Shown: positions 9,526 through 19,146, counted from the stretch's first letter. The stretch is DNA of 64,000 nt from Thermococcus paralvinellae (GCF_000517445.1 NZ_CP006965.1:558001-622000), one strand, 5' to 3'. The notes: a model not told the origin generated them from the letters alone. Numbers and translations are program-made.

Positions 9526-10200
9526 TTACTCGTGCTCTTTTCTCTTTTTCTCTCTGTTATGGATGTAGTCCAATAGTGGTCTGATTCTTTCCCAAACTTC
9601 ATCAATTCCTCCGTGGCCATTAATTTGGACGTAGATTCCCTGCTTTTGGTAGAATTTTATTATAGGTTCCATGTTTTTAATATAAATGTCGTACCTTCTG
9701 TTGACTATCTCAGATTTATCATCCTTCCGTTGGATTAGTTCACCGCCACATACATCACACTTTCCTGAAACTTTTGGTGGTTTATATTTAACATGGTACA
9801 CAGCTCCACATCGGCTACATATTCTCCTTCCACTTATTCTTTCGATACTTTCCTCCTTTGAGATGAATATATCGATGGCAACATCGAGCCTTATGCCATG
9901 ATCATAAAGATAAGTCTCCAATGCCAAAACCTGTTCAGCTGTTCTTGGATATCCGTCAATAATGAAATTATTTCTCACCCTCCTAAGTTTTGAGAGGATT
10001 AGCGTATTAACGACAGTATCTGGTATTAATTCACCCTGTGCGAGATATCTCTCCATTTCTTTACCTAAAGCTGTTCCTTTCTGTATTTCTGCTCTAATTA
10101 TATCTCCAGAGGATATATACTCCAACTGATATCTTTCAACTATTTTTCGCGAATGAGTAGATTTTCCGCTTCCAGGTGGCCCAAAAATCAAGATATTCAT
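9526..10200 (-). CDS. adk: Adenylate kinase, zinc-LID type
   Basis: Catalyses ATP + AMP to 2 ADP. This 224-residue protein has the P-loop GPPGSGKST at residues 7-15, the AMP-site segment SSGDIIRAEI, the NMP-binding FIIDGYPRT, and a LID with two CxxC pairs (CSRC and CDVC) that would bind zinc. This long form is the bacterial-like type, different from the short archaeal AdkA. The start at 10200 has GGTGA six bases upstream; a longer in-frame start overlaps the divergent gene's leader. The lysine/glutamate-rich tail may be disordered. Confidence 0.92.
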   Translation of the reverse strand: MNILIFGPPGSGKSTHSRKIVERYQLEYISSGDIIRAEIQKGTALGKEMERYLAQGELIPDTVVNTLILSKLRRVRNNFIIDGYPRTAEQVLALETYLYDHGIRLDVAIDIFISKEESIERISGRRICSRCGAVYHVKYKPPKVSGKCDVCGGELIQRKDDKSEIVNRRYDIYIKNMEPIIKFYQKQGIYVQINGHGGIDEVWERIRPLLDYIHNREKKRKEHE

Positions 10201-10256
10201 GTAGGTCACCGATAGTGATTTATAATTCAAAGCATAAAAAGAATGTGGTGGTAAGC

Positions 10257-10718
10257 ATGCCCCGTCTCCTAACTGGTTTTGTTAGAGCAGCTGGCTATGC
10301 AAACAAAGTGAGGAAAGTTCTATTTGCCATTACGAGGGGAAAAGTTAATCCAGAAGAGGTTGTGAGAGCTGCAGCAGAACTCAATCAGTATCTCTTCAGC
10401 AAGTTCCAAGAGATAGGAGTGAAAAAGGAGGATGTGGTAAGAATTGAAGTGGAGTTTGAAATCAAAGACGGAAAAATTGAATGGAACTATGATAGTTTGA
10501 AGATTGAAATTTACAAGAAGGAAGAAGAAGAAAAGTTAGCAGAAGCTATGCGCGAGGTAGAAGAGAGTGAGAAAGCCCTTGAGCTTGTAATTGAAGAACT
10601 GAGTAAGCTGTCAGAAAAGCTGAGAGAGTTAAGTGATGATATTTCCCAACTTGTCGAGAAAATTAAGCAAGAGCACACAACATTAAAGCTTGAATTCGAA
10701 AAGGAAGAGGAAAGCTAA
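10257..10718 (+). CDS. DUF2258/ThermoDBP-related protein with C-terminal coiled coil (tentative)
   Basis: This 153-residue protein has a compact N-terminal part ([20 protein letters not shown], then a beta-rich region to about residue 85) and a charged heptad-like helix (residues 85-150) that should form a coiled coil. That layout fits the archaeal single-stranded-DNA-binding ThermoDBP-related proteins, which oligomerise through a C-terminal zipper; I make this link from memory of the architecture. The ATG at 10257 follows GGTGGTAAGC; upstream in-frame codons overlap the divergent adk leader. It ends 4 bp inside convergent trmY. Confidence 0.55.
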   Translation: MPRLLTGFVRAAGYANKVRKVLFAITRGKVNPEEVVRAAAELNQYLFSKFQEIGVKKEDVVRIEVEFEIKDGKIEWNYDSLKIEIYKKEEEEKLAEAMREVEESEKALELVIEELSKLSEKLRELSDDISQLVEKIKQEHTTLKLEFEKEEES

Positions 10719-11320
10719 ATCCTCAGATTATCGAGGAATACGTTAACATAAACAATGACATGTGAGGTCAGATAACTCTTTCTACCAATGCTAACTTTTT
10801 CCGCAATGCTCTCAAGAAAAGCTTCATCTTCTTTAGGTAATCCAACGTGATCTCCGAGAACAAATGCAACGTTTCCTTTAAAGTTAACCTCAGCTATCGG
10901 TTTACCTTCTTCGTGAAGGTAGTAAAGCTTTGCAGTCTTGATAGTCTTTCTCACAATGTCTTCAAATGTTAAATTGCTGATGTAAATTCCAGGCAGAACC
11001 TGATGCTCTTTGCTGGGCTCCTTTATTTCCTCACCAACTTTTAATGCTTTAATTATCAGTTTTGCAATGCTTCTCTCATCTGGATTTATTGTCTTGGGTC
11101 TAATCTCGTTACCTTCGAATCGAATGGTTTTGGGTGGATTTGGTGGGCCGTTTAAGTTTAACCAGACTCTAACATTTTTGCGAAAACCATGAGAGAGCAG
11201 AAAAGCGGAGTTAATGCTTCGGCAAAGTAAGTCAATTCTGCCGCTTGTCCCTGGTAGGTCTTTCAGGCTGAAATCCGCTTTTGTATGAGCATGGTTTGCT
11301 TTGATGATGAAAATCCTCAT
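10715..11320 (-). CDS. trmY: tRNA pseudouridine-54 N1-methyltransferase TrmY
   Basis: TrmY methylates pseudouridine 54 of archaeal tRNA to m1-pseudouridine, a thermostabilising T-loop change. The 201-residue sequence is a SPOUT protein. The N-terminus reads [21 protein letters not shown], then [12 protein letters not shown]. The SAM knot shows [10 protein letters not shown] near residue 159, and the end [11 protein letters not shown] matches the family. The TATA box lies only about 20 bp upstream, so it is probably a leaderless transcript. An in-frame ATG at 11326 and a TTG at 11329 are alternatives. Confidence 0.92.
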   Translation of the reverse strand: MRIFIIKANHAHTKADFSLKDLPGTSGRIDLLCRSINSAFLLSHGFRKNVRVWLNLNGPPNPPKTIRFEGNEIRPKTINPDERSIAKLIIKALKVGEEIKEPSKEHQVLPGIYISNLTFEDIVRKTIKTAKLYYLHEEGKPIAEVNFKGNVAFVLGDHVGLPKEDEAFLESIAEKVSIGRKSYLTSHVIVYVNVFLDNLRI

Positions 11321-11357
11321 TGTCATCAAAATTAAAATATAAAAAGAGCTTTAAAAA

Positions 11358-12032
11358 TCACTCGAGAGCTTCGAGGAGCTTCTCGAGGAACATCTTCTCT
11401 GGGTAAGCACCCTCAAACTCGACCTTGTCAACGCCATCAACTTGGATGACTATCTTTGGAACTGCCATGACTCTGTACTGGTCAGCCCACTCTGGGTATT
11501 CAATAGCCTCGACCATATCTCCAAGTATTTTACCCTTTCCAGCCAATGCGTTCTCAATAGCAAATTTGTGAGCCATTCTAACTGCCATTGGACAGTATGG
11601 ACAGGTTGGGGTTACAAAAACTAGTATTCTGACATCTTTGTCAATGCTCTTAAGTGTATCTTTTGTATCTGGCATTAAGTCAGTTGTACCATTTGATACA
11701 TCGACTATATCCTCAAGGAATGCTCCAAATTCATGTCCAGCTGGGAGTCCAAAGTATCTAACTCCCAAATCTTTTCCATCTTGAGTGATTATTGTCGCTG
11801 GAGCTCTATCAATCCTGTATTTTTCTGCAAGTTCCTTTTCAGTGTCAAAGTCATGAATCTCGTAACTCACTAAATCACTTAGCTCGCTAATCTCTTGAAC
11901 AAGTTGCTTAAGCTGCTCGCAATATTGACAGTGTTCTTTACCCACGAACACGATGAGCTTGACTGGGTTAGTTAGTTTTGAAAAGAATTCCTCTTTAATA
12001 ACTTTCTTGTCTCCATCGCTTATCAATCCCAT
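11358..12032 (-). CDS. pdo: Protein disulfide oxidoreductase (glutaredoxin-like, two thioredoxin folds)
   Basis: PDO forms and shuffles disulfides in cytosolic proteins of hyperthermophiles and links to thioredoxin reductase-like electron flow. Two fused thioredoxin units are visible: the first active site is CQYC at residues 35-38, the second CPYC in the C-terminal half, each followed by a cis-proline loop (APATI and VPKIV). Length (224) is close to the P. furiosus protein. GGAGGTGTTTGAA precedes the ATG. It is divergent from surR, as in Pyrococcus, and its TATA region sits inside an inverted repeat containing a SurR half site. Confidence 0.95.
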   Translation of the reverse strand: MGLISDGDKKVIKEEFFSKLTNPVKLIVFVGKEHCQYCEQLKQLVQEISELSDLVSYEIHDFDTEKELAEKYRIDRAPATIITQDGKDLGVRYFGLPAGHEFGAFLEDIVDVSNGTTDLMPDTKDTLKSIDKDVRILVFVTPTCPYCPMAVRMAHKFAIENALAGKGKILGDMVEAIEYPEWADQYRVMAVPKIVIQVDGVDKVEFEGAYPEKMFLEKLLEALE

Positions 12033-12052
12033 TTCAAACACCTCCAATCTTT

Positions 12053-12145
12053 AAGCTAAAGGTTTATAACCTTTAGAGTGCAACATTTTAACAAAGTTTG
12101 CAAATTTAAAGTTGTCAACCAAAGGTTGGATGCACACTATATAAG
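12053..12145. promoter_or_regulatory. Divergent pdo/surR control region with SurR sites
   Basis: A full match to the published SurR consensus GTTn3AACn5GTT is at 12111-12127 (GTTGTCAACCAAAGGTT), about 12 bp upstream of the surR TATA box (TATATAA, 12139-12145). A second half-type site, GTTTATAAC (12062-12070), overlaps the TATA of pdo. It forms the core of a 9-bp inverted repeat, CTAAAGGTT/AACCTTTAG with a 3-bp spacer. The positions suggest autoregulation of surR and control of pdo. Confidence 0.85.
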
Positions 12146-12177
12146 CTTTACGCTACAAATTTGAGTAGGTGGGGGAC

Positions 12178-12867
12178 ATGTCTGAGCCGGATATATTTTA
12201 CATTTTAGGGAATAAGGTGAGGAGAGATTTACTTAGTCATTTAACTTGTACTGAATGTTATTTTAGCCTATTAAGCAATAAAGTTAGTGTTTCATCAACA
12301 GCAGTATCAAAGCATCTCAAGATCATGGAAAGAGAGGGACTTTTGAAATCCTATGAAAAAGAGGGGAAGTTCATTGGTCCAGTAAGAAAATATTACAAAA
12401 TTACCTTATCTAACACCTACGTTGTCACTGTTACCCCCAATTTGTTCTGGTATAAAGGGATTAAATTAGAGGAAAAGCCAAGCCTCAGAAAATTTGAGAT
12501 TAATCTTGAAAATCTCGATGCTTCTCCTGATACATTGCAGTCAATGGTCATCAATTTTATCGATGCCAACAAAGAGCTGGGGAATCTTTTAGAGGCTCTT
12601 AAGACACTCGAAAGTTATAGAGATATGCTTGTCAGAAGCATAAAAGAGCGTTATTTAGATGAAATTGGAGACATGACTCAATTAGCAATATTACATTATT
12701 TACTGCTCTATGGGGAGGCTACAATTGAAGACCTTAGTGATCGCCTAAATCTCAAAGAGAGAGAGGTTATCAAAAAAGCTGAAGAGTTAAACAAGTTTGT
12801 ACCGTTAATAATAAAAGAAGATAGCATTAAAATAGACGAGGAAAAACTTAGAAAAATTGTGAAATAA
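12178..12867 (+). CDS. surR: SurR, redox-switch sulfur-response regulator
   Basis: SurR is the Thermococcales regulator that activates hydrogenase genes and represses sulfur-reduction genes until elemental sulfur oxidises its CxxC switch. Here the winged helix holds CTEC at residues 24-27, followed by SVSSTAVSKHLKIMEREG. The C-terminal half has the second winged helix with GDMTQLAILHYLLL. The sequence is clearly the counterpart of the P. furiosus protein. GGTGGGGGAC precedes the ATG at 12178. Neighbours (pdo upstream, ferredoxin and an FAD reductase downstream) fit a redox context. Confidence 0.95.
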   Translation: MSEPDIFYILGNKVRRDLLSHLTCTECYFSLLSNKVSVSSTAVSKHLKIMEREGLLKSYEKEGKFIGPVRKYYKITLSNTYVVTVTPNLFWYKGIKLEEKPSLRKFEINLENLDASPDTLQSMVINFIDANKELGNLLEALKTLESYRDMLVRSIKERYLDEIGDMTQLAILHYLLLYGEATIEDLSDRLNLKEREVIKKAEELNKFVPLIIKEDSIKIDEEKLRKIVK

Positions 12868-12882
12868 TAAGGGGGTTAAACT

Positions 12883-13080
12883 ATGACGCTTCCAAGGGTT
12901 AAAATACTGATTAACAGAGAAAAGTGCTATCTTTGCGGTTCTTGTGTAGCAGTATGTCCAAAAGAGGCAATAATAATTGAAAGCGAAGAATGGAGATTCT
13001 TCCAAGAAAAATGCATTGGGTGTAAGTTCTGCATTTTGGCTTGTCCAGTTGGAGCATTGACTGCTAAGGAGGTTGAGTGA
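12883..13080 (+). CDS. Ferredoxin, 2x[4Fe-4S]
   Basis: A 65-residue ferredoxin with two classic motifs: [12 protein letters not shown] near residues 15-26 and [12 protein letters not shown] near residues 46-57. All eight cysteines are present, so two [4Fe-4S] clusters are expected. It sits between surR and the geranylgeranyl-reductase-like gene, with only 1 bp to the latter. The simplest reading is that it passes electrons to that flavoprotein for lipid saturation. GGGGG lies upstream of the ATG. Confidence 0.92.
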   Translation: MTLPRVKILINREKCYLCGSCVAVCPKEAIIIESEEWRFFQEKCIGCKFCILACPVGALTAKEVE

Positions 13081-13081
13081 A

Positions 13082-14275
13082 ATGGAGCTGCATTATGATG
13101 TTGTAGTCGTTGGAGCTGGCATTGCGGGGCCAATTTTATCAAGGAATTTAGCTAAAAAAGGATACAAAGTTCTCATGATTGATAAAAAAGCTGAAATAGG
13201 TTCACCAAAGAGATGTGGGGAAGGATTGGGCATCGCAAACTTTAAAAAATATGATATTCCCATGGATAAACGCTTTATAAATAGGGAAATTTATGGCGCT
13301 GCTATATATTCTCCAAGTGGCTACAAACTTGAAATCAGGTATGATAAAGTCGCTGGTGTAATCTTGGAGAGAAAGATTTTTGATAAAATGCTTGCTTATT
13401 ATGCAGCCAAAGCAGGAGCAGATGTCATGGCAAAAACAGAAGCAGTTGGTCTAATAAGGAAAGAAGGTAGGATAGCTGGAGTTAAGGCTAAGCACGAAGG
13501 AGAGTCTTTGGAGATTTACGCTGATGTAATTGTCGCAGCTGATGGTGTAGAAAGCAGGGTAGCAAGGTGGGCCGGAATAAACAGCTTTTTACCACCTCAC
13601 GAGCTTGATTCTGCCTATGAATACGAAATGATAATTGAGAATTTTGAGTTTGATCCTGATATAATTCATCTTTACTTTGGGAATGAAGTTGCTCCAAGAG
13701 GCTATGTCTGGATCTTTCCAAAAGACGAAGATAGAGCTAATGTTGGAATTGGAATTAATGGAGACAATCCAAAAACAGCAAAGTACTATCTAGAGAAGTG
13801 GCTTAAAGAGAACAACATAAAAGGAACCAAGATTCTAGAAGTCAATGTTGGAGGAGTCCCAGTCGGCGGCTTTTTGAAAGAGCTTGTCAAAGATAACGTT
13901 GTGGTTGTTGGTGATGCAGCAAGGCAAGTAAACCCAATGCACGGCGGAGGAATGGCTGAAGCTATGGAGGCAGCAACAATAGCAAGCAAATGGATTGATA
14001 AAGCTTTGAGCGAAGAAAACCTTGAACTGCTTAAGGGATATACGGATGAATGGTGGGCTGGAGAAGGTCAAAAGCTTCTTAGAATTCTAAAAGTTAGGCA
14101 GATAAGTGAAAAGCTCAGCGATGATGAGCTTGATGTGGCAGTCCAAGCGTTGAGTAGTGCAGATGCCGAGAAAATAGCTGCTGGAGATTACAAGGAAGTC
14201 TTCAAGGCTTTGATAAAGAACCCAAAAATCTTGCTCAAACCAAGGATGCTCAAACTTTTGAAAGAAGCCCTTTAA
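13082..14275 (+). CDS. Geranylgeranyl reductase family flavoprotein
   Basis: The 397-residue protein has the FAD-binding GAGIAG at residues 11-16. It also has the family signature around RCGEGLG (near residue 48), and the second FAD motif [18 protein letters not shown] near residue 280. Archaeal geranylgeranyl reductases saturate isoprenoid chains of membrane lipids and take electrons from ferredoxin or flavins. The preceding ferredoxin is probably its donor. The start at 13082 follows AGGAGGTT; the upstream TTG reading overlaps the ferredoxin stop. Confidence 0.88.
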   Translation: MELHYDVVVVGAGIAGPILSRNLAKKGYKVLMIDKKAEIGSPKRCGEGLGIANFKKYDIPMDKRFINREIYGAAIYSPSGYKLEIRYDKVAGVILERKIFDKMLAYYAAKAGADVMAKTEAVGLIRKEGRIAGVKAKHEGESLEIYADVIVAADGVESRVARWAGINSFLPPHELDSAYEYEMIIENFEFDPDIIHLYFGNEVAPRGYVWIFPKDEDRANVGIGINGDNPKTAKYYLEKWLKENNIKGTKILEVNVGGVPVGGFLKELVKDNVVVVGDAARQVNPMHGGGMAEAMEAATIASKWIDKALSEENLELLKGYTDEWWAGEGQKLLRILKVRQISEKLSDDELDVAVQALSSADAEKIAAGDYKEVFKALIKNPKILLKPRMLKLLKEAL

Positions 14276-14397
14276 TTTTATCAAGTTTCTATTTGTGATT
14301 TTTTGCTTTATACCTCATCTAAACCAAAGGTTTTAGAAAACTTCTTATATTTTAAGTACAAATATTTCTTAATTATTTGATTACTGGAGGGAGAAGT

Positions 14398-14664
14398 ATG
14401 GAACTTGCATATAAGCTTGCCATTCTTCCTCCAATTGGAGCTATTGCAACAAAGGGAATAATCTTGGCCTTAGGCTCAGAGAGCGAACTTACTGTCAAGA
14501 TTGCAGTGTTATTTTTTATTGTAGGTTTTTTAGCTTATTTTGGTTGGTTCCTGTACAAGATGATGATCGTGGGGGTTTATCCTGAAGAGAAGGGAACGGT
14601 GTTAAAGTCTCTCGTGCTATGGTTTGTGTGCTTAATCTTAAGCTTTTCAATAATTTTTGCCTGA
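14398..14664 (+). CDS. Small membrane protein, three predicted helices
   Basis: The 88-residue protein has three hydrophobic stretches (about residues 5-28, 33-55 and 69-88) with the charged loop [10 protein letters not shown] between the second and third. No motif identifies a function. GGAGGG is located eight bases before the ATG. A TATA-like AT-rich run lies around 14345-14360. It converges with the topoisomerase gene and overlaps its 3' end by 18 bp. Confidence 0.6.
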   Translation: MELAYKLAILPPIGAIATKGIILALGSESELTVKIAVLFFIVGFLAYFGWFLYKMMIVGVYPEEKGTVLKSLVLWFVCLILSFSIIFA

Positions 14665-16836
14665 CCTTCTTTTCCATTTCTTACAGTTCATATTTAAGCA
14701 GACCTCATATTCCCTATTTCCCTCTCTAATCTTCACTATTGGAGCATTACCACATTCTGGACAAACTTTTCCCGTTGGAATTATTTCCCCTCTCTGGAGG
14801 AGAGGATACGTAACATCACAATTAGGCCAGTTAGAACAGCCGACAAACCTCTTTCCTGTTTTTCTGTTGTACCTCACAACTAAATCTCCACCACATTTAG
14901 GGCATTTTCCTACAATTATTTCATTATTATTTCTTTTTCCTTCTTCTTTTCCTTTTTCATTATCAGCAGCCCGCTTTATTGCTTCTTCCTCTTCTGCTGT
15001 CAGTTCTTTAGCAGTCTTTTTCTTTGATTTCTTTGTTTTCTTTTCTTCACTCTCAATAAGTTTTTCCATCAGTTCTCTGCCTATGTCAAGCTCTTTGGCT
15101 TTAAACTCCTTGAGAATTTTTATCAGCTGTTCCTTTGCTTCTTCAATAACCCTATCTTTGCTCAGTTTTCGCTTCATGATTTCTTCCATTTTTTCTTCGA
15201 ATTCTCTTGTAAGTTCAACGCTGACAATTTCCGGCACGTTCTTTTCCAAAGCTTCAACTACTTTCATGCCGAGAGGAGTTACCTTAATTTTCTTCTTCCC
15301 TTCAATGTAGCCTCTTTGATAGAGTGTCTCTAAAATTTGAGCTCTTGTCGCCTTTGTTCCTATTCCTAAATCTTCCATCTTCTTAATGACACTCGCTGGA
15401 GAGTATCTCGAAGGTGGCTTTGTCTTCTTTTTCTCACGCTTGATTTGAATAACCTTGACAGGTTCACCTTCTCTAAACTTGGGCAGAATAACTTCATCAA
15501 AGCTGACATATTTGCCGTAAATTTTAAGCCAGCCTTCCTTTACTGTTCTTGCTCCGCTTAAAATGAACCTGTGATTGTTTGAGTTTATTATGACCTTCAT
15601 TATCTCTCTAACTGCTGGGTCTGCAAATGCTGCCAAGAATCTTCTAACTATCAAATCGTAGATGTTCTTCTCCTCTTGAGTTAGCTCTCCAGGTTTTGGT
15701 AATTCACCAGTAGGATAAATTGCTGGATGAGCTGGGTCATCTTTTGGCCCTTCAACTGGTTTTAGCTGAGATTTACCCAAAAGCTCATGGGCAAAGGGCT
15801 TGTACTCTGTAATCTTTGCGAGGCTTTGAATTATGTATCTGTAGTTTAGGTTTTTAGGGAGTTTCTGGGAGGAGGTTCTGGGGTAGCTCGTAAATCCACG
15901 CTCATACAGCCTTTGTGCAATGTCTAAGGTCTTCTTTGGGGAATAACCAAAAGCAGAATACGCCTCTCTCTGGAGTGTTCCCAAGTCAAATGGATGGGGA
16001 GGATTCCTCTTCTGTTGCTTAACTTCAACTTTCTCGACAAAAGCTGGCCCTTTCTTGGCCTCTTGAACAATGCGCTTTGCTTCTTCTTCATCTAAGATGC
16101 GTTCTTTTTCGTAAGTAGCTGTATACTGTTTCCCGTTTTTCTCCAAAATCATCTTTATTACCCAGTATGGAGTCGGCTTGAAGTTTGCAATTTCCTTTTC
16201 TCGTTCAACTAAGAATTTGAGTGTCGGCCCTTGAACTCTACCCGTGCTTAAAATCATCCATTTGCCGCTTGCACGCTTTATGGCATGTGTTAGAGCTCTC
16301 GAAAGGTTGACACCCCAATACCAATCAAGAACATGTCTGGCTATTCCAGCATCAGCCATTCCAAAGTTTATTGTTGGCTCAATGTTGTACCATGCCTTAA
16401 GGATATCTCGTTTTGTTAAAGCTGAGAACTTCATACGCTTTGCTTTCTTTGGGTCAACACCGCAGGCGTATTTTAATGCTGTGTATCCAATGACCTCACC
16501 TTCGGTATCATAGTCACAAGCAACTACAAATTCATCAGCTCTCTTTGCGAGCTCTCTCAAAGCTTTGATATAATCTTTAGCATAACTTTTTCCTTTTTCA
16601 GCAACATAGACAGGAACCCACTCGATGTCAAAAATTGGATAACCATAAGTTTTAGTTTTTGGAGCTAGTGTATAAAGATGACCAACTGCTGGAGCTACAA
16701 TAATCTTTTTTCCATCTCTTGTTAGTTCGTAGTATGGAACACCATACAAAGTTTTTCGTACTGGTTTTCCTTCAGCTAAGGCATGTGCTATCTTTTTTGC
16801 AACATTAGGCTTCTCTGCTATGATGAGCGTGACCAT
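14647..16836 (-). CDS. topA: DNA topoisomerase I (type IA)
   Basis: Relaxes negatively supercoiled DNA through a 5'-phosphotyrosine. This 729-residue protein opens with the TOPRIM domain ([14 protein letters not shown], then [11 protein letters not shown]) and has the catalytic Tyr318 in FTSYPRTSS. The [16 protein letters not shown] segment completes the core. A Lys-rich linker near residue 620 leads to two C4-type zinc modules (CPKCGG...WPNC and CPECG...C). GGTGTTACT precedes the ATG. The upstream TATA (TTTTTATATC on the minus strand) is near 16869-16877. Confidence 0.93.
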   Translation of the reverse strand: MVTLIIAEKPNVAKKIAHALAEGKPVRKTLYGVPYYELTRDGKKIIVAPAVGHLYTLAPKTKTYGYPIFDIEWVPVYVAEKGKSYAKDYIKALRELAKRADEFVVACDYDTEGEVIGYTALKYACGVDPKKAKRMKFSALTKRDILKAWYNIEPTINFGMADAGIARHVLDWYWGVNLSRALTHAIKRASGKWMILSTGRVQGPTLKFLVEREKEIANFKPTPYWVIKMILEKNGKQYTATYEKERILDEEEAKRIVQEAKKGPAFVEKVEVKQQKRNPPHPFDLGTLQREAYSAFGYSPKKTLDIAQRLYERGFTSYPRTSSQKLPKNLNYRYIIQSLAKITEYKPFAHELLGKSQLKPVEGPKDDPAHPAIYPTGELPKPGELTQEEKNIYDLIVRRFLAAFADPAVREIMKVIINSNNHRFILSGARTVKEGWLKIYGKYVSFDEVILPKFREGEPVKVIQIKREKKKTKPPSRYSPASVIKKMEDLGIGTKATRAQILETLYQRGYIEGKKKIKVTPLGMKVVEALEKNVPEIVSVELTREFEEKMEEIMKRKLSKDRVIEEAKEQLIKILKEFKAKELDIGRELMEKLIESEEKKTKKSKKKTAKELTAEEEEAIKRAADNEKGKEEGKRNNNEIIVGKCPKCGGDLVVRYNRKTGKRFVGCSNWPNCDVTYPLLQRGEIIPTGKVCPECGNAPIVKIREGNREYEVCLNMNCKKWKRRSGKNY

Positions 16837-16866
16837 AGTAACACCTTAGAGCAGTTGAAGGGAGAG

Positions 16867-16922
16867 ATATAAAAACACTGCGGAGCGCAGGATATTTATA
16901 TGTCACCGACGGAAGTTTATAA
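16867..16922. promoter_or_regulatory. Divergent promoter region topA/cupin with CTGCG hairpin
   Basis: The minus-strand TATA for topA is at 16869-16877. Plus-strand candidates for the cupin gene are GATATTTATATG (about 16890-16901) and GTTTATAAAGG (about 16913-16923). Between them is a GC-rich inverted repeat CTGCG-GAG-CGCAG (16879-16891). The repeat is placed where a regulator could act on both genes. Confidence 0.5.
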
Positions 16923-16935
16923 AGGTGACTTCAAA

Positions 16936-17256
16936 ATGAGCATAACTCCAGAAGTTAAAAAGCTGAAGGATATGGTGGAGTATCAAGAGAACTCAATAGT
17001 GAGCAGAACTATAATAGACAAAAAAACTGGTACCGTGACCATTTTTGCATTTGATAAAGGGCAGGGGCTGAGCGAGCATACTGCTCCTTTTGATGCCGTT
17101 GTGTATGTTTTAGATGGCGAAGCTGAAGTTATCATTTCAGGCAGGTCGTATTACCTCAAAGAAGGGGATATGATAGTGATGCCTGCCAACGAACCTCATG
17201 CGTTGAGAGCATTGGACAGATTTAAGATGCTCTTAATAATGATAAAGGAGGAATAG
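16936..17256 (+). CDS. Cupin-fold protein
   Basis: A 106-residue single-domain cupin. The first cupin motif (G...H......V.VL.G) is seen in the region QGLSEHTAPFDAVVYVLDGEAE, and the second as EGDMIVMPANEPHALRA. The metal ligands would be the histidine of SEHTAP and the histidine of EPHAL. Such small cupins bind Fe, Mn or Zn; many act as dioxygenases, isomerases or sensors, and the role here cannot be set. GGTGAC precedes the ATG, and upstream in-frame starts overlap the promoter. Confidence 0.8.
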   Translation: MSITPEVKKLKDMVEYQENSIVSRTIIDKKTGTVTIFAFDKGQGLSEHTAPFDAVVYVLDGEAEVIISGRSYYLKEGDMIVMPANEPHALRALDRFKMLLIMIKEE

Positions 17257-17360
17257 ATGAGCTTCTTTAGCTTCTTCAATTTTTAATCTGCCTCTCTTTT
17301 TCCTGAAGTCTTTTTATGACACAGTACGAAGTCGATGGATCAGGGAGAGATATAAATTTT

Positions 17361-17430
17361 GGGGGGCAGTAGGGATGTCGCCCCCCTGGGGGTCCCGAGG
17401 TCATCGCAACCCAATACTCCTCGGGCATAA
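17361..17430 (+). ncRNA. Candidate structured RNA, GC-rich double hairpin
   Basis: A GC-rich island in an AT-rich spacer. Hairpin 1 pairs GGGGGGC (17361-17367) with GCCCCCC (17380-17386) around a 12-base loop. Hairpin 2 pairs CCCGAGG (17394-17400) with CCTCGGG (17419-17425) around an 18-base loop. A TATA box (GATATAAATTTT, about 17349-17360) is at its front, though closer than the usual 25 bp if the RNA begins exactly at hairpin 1. GC-rich islands in hyperthermophile spacers usually mark structural RNAs. H/ACA guide RNA is possible but I see no clear ACA box. Confidence 0.5.
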
Positions 17431-17499
17431 TAATGTAGGAGCCAAAGGCTTATAACACTTAACCCTACATGAAGTATGAAAGTACAACAGGTGTGAGCA

Positions 17500-18003
17500 A
17501 TGGCAGGAACAATAAGCAAAATTGTGAGATTTGAGGATGAGGAAGAGTTTTTAATGGATATGGAAGATATCATGGAGCGCTTTACCTATTTGGCAAGTCG
17601 GTATGGAAGTGGAAGTGTTCTTGAAGGCTTTCTTCTGTGGGACTATGTGGGGGTTCAGGATGATGAGGGGATAAAGATATTCCGCATTGGAGAGTTTCCT
17701 TACATTGAAGGCACGCTTAAAATTGATTACGAAACATTAAGAACTTTAGAACAATATTTTGATGAAATTGAAAGCCGTTGGAGTGATTTAAGCGTTGAGG
17801 AAATTGACTACTTCATTGAGATGCTCAATGAAGCATTGGGGAAGGAAATTGTGTTCTATGAGGCTTATGATTTGGGCTTGAGCAGAAATGAAGCATATCT
17901 CATCTTAAACATTAAATCACTCCATTATCTTGATAATGTCGTGGATGCTGAGGATAGGGAAGTATTAGAAGGAGCTGTGAGGCTTTTGATGAAATATATA
18001 TGA
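17500..18003 (+). CDS. Acidic protein of unknown function
   Basis: A 167-residue, strongly acidic, alpha/beta-looking protein. The central part has LEGFLLWDYVGVQDDEG and the C-terminal third is helical (NEAYLILNIKSLHYLDNV). No catalytic motif or membrane segment is visible. It has its own promoter (CTTATAAC at about 17449-17456) and GGTGTGAG before the ATG. It is followed after 9 bp by another unknown gene and then queE, so it belongs to the same transcript. Conserved neighbours may hint at tRNA modification, but this is weak. Confidence 0.65.
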   Translation: MAGTISKIVRFEDEEEFLMDMEDIMERFTYLASRYGSGSVLEGFLLWDYVGVQDDEGIKIFRIGEFPYIEGTLKIDYETLRTLEQYFDEIESRWSDLSVEEIDYFIEMLNEALGKEIVFYEAYDLGLSRNEAYLILNIKSLHYLDNVVDAEDREVLEGAVRLLMKYI

Positions 18004-18012
18004 GGTGGTTTT

Positions 18013-18276
18013 ATGCTGTTCAAGAAGAAAGGACTCTTCACGGTTAGTGATGCAATGAAGGTAATTGAGATTGCGAGTAGGGAAAATGCAAAAGAGATCG
18101 TCGTAATGTGCGAGGCTATTGAGGAAGAAGCTAAGAGAAGGCTGTGGGACTATGCAAATGGAGTACGACTCCTGGCTGATTTGATGGGAGAGCAAAGAGA
18201 GGTTAGGGTTGAAATTCTTGAGGGCTATGTGAGTGATAAGGTGAAGGGAATTGATTTAAGTGAGGTGTCTCAATGA
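18013..18276 (+). CDS. Small helical protein of unknown function
   Basis: This 87-residue protein is predicted mostly helical (SDAMKVIEIASRENAKE, then AIEEEAKRRLWDYANGV), ending with a charged tail. No known motif. GAGGTGGTTTT precedes the ATG, and its 3' end overlaps the queE start by 4 bp (ATGA), so translation is coupled with queE. Confidence 0.6.
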   Translation: MLFKKKGLFTVSDAMKVIEIASRENAKEIVVMCEAIEEEAKRRLWDYANGVRLLADLMGEQREVRVEILEGYVSDKVKGIDLSEVSQ

Positions 18277-19034
18277 AGCTTGTCCTAGCAGAAATATTTA
18301 ACAGCTGGCAGGGCGAAGGTGGAAGTGTAGAGGGCTCAGCCTTTGGGAGGAGGCAGATTTTTGTCAGATTTGCTGGCTGTGATCTCAACTGTGTGTGGTG
18401 CGACTCAAGGCAGTTCATAGATGCCTCAAGAGTTTTACAGTGGCGCTACGAGGTTGAGCCTTTTTCTGGGAAATTTAAATATAAGTCCAATCCAGCCAGC
18501 TTAGATGAAGTTGTTGAGGTTATTTTGAGCCTTGACACTGGGGATATTCATTCAATCAGCTATACTGGAGGGGAGCCAACACTACAAATTAAACCTTTAA
18601 TGGCATTAATGGAAAGAATGAATGAGCTTGGCTTTAAGAATTTCCTCGAAACTCACGGAGGTTTTCCAGAGAAGATTGCCGAGATTGCTCATCTCGTTGA
18701 TTACGCAAGCGTTGACATAAAAGATGAAACTGCAAGGGCAACTGAGGACTGGAGGGATTTGATCCTAAGGGAAGTTGAGAGCATTAAAGTCTTGAAGAAG
18801 GCTGGTACAAAGGTTTATGCCAAACTTGTGGTTACAAAAGACACTAAACTTGAAAATGTTGAGTGGTATGCTTCTCTTCTCAAAAGCTTAGCTCCAATGG
18901 TAATTCAGCCAAAGGAACCAATTGATTTAACACAAAACCAGCTGATGGAGTTTTACGAAGCTGCTGCTAAGATTTTGGGGAGAGAAAACGTTGGATTGAG
19001 CTTTCAAGTTCATAAGTACTTGAATGTTTTGTGA
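18273..19034 (+). CDS. queE: 7-carboxy-7-deazaguanine synthase QueE (radical SAM)
   Basis: QueE contracts 6-carboxytetrahydropterin to 7-carboxy-7-deazaguanine, the precursor of preQ0 and of archaeosine in tRNA. In this 253-residue protein the radical SAM cysteines are C36, C40 and C43 (CDLNCVWC). The EIFNSWQGEGG opening, SYTGGEPTLQ segment and VDYASVDIKDE are family marks. The start overlaps the preceding stop (ATGA). Length is typical for the archaeal enzyme. No other archaeosine gene is in this window. Confidence 0.92.
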   Translation: MKLVLAEIFNSWQGEGGSVEGSAFGRRQIFVRFAGCDLNCVWCDSRQFIDASRVLQWRYEVEPFSGKFKYKSNPASLDEVVEVILSLDTGDIHSISYTGGEPTLQIKPLMALMERMNELGFKNFLETHGGFPEKIAEIAHLVDYASVDIKDETARATEDWRDLILREVESIKVLKKAGTKVYAKLVVTKDTKLENVEWYASLLKSLAPMVIQPKEPIDLTQNQLMEFYEAAAKILGRENVGLSFQVHKYLNVL

Positions 19035-19146
19035 GTGCTTTTCTCAAATATTATCATCCAGATTACTCCGAATAATTTAAAAGACTAGATTGTGCTATAG
19101 TGTCATGTGGATATGTTTGCCAAGAGTAAACAATTGGGTGATTCAT

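Noticed and set aside
14657-15310. Long plus-strand open frame of 217 codons
   Set aside because: It is antisense to the Lys/Glu-rich C-terminal part of topA; Ser/Phe-rich composition is the shadow of that codon use and there is no ribosome site.
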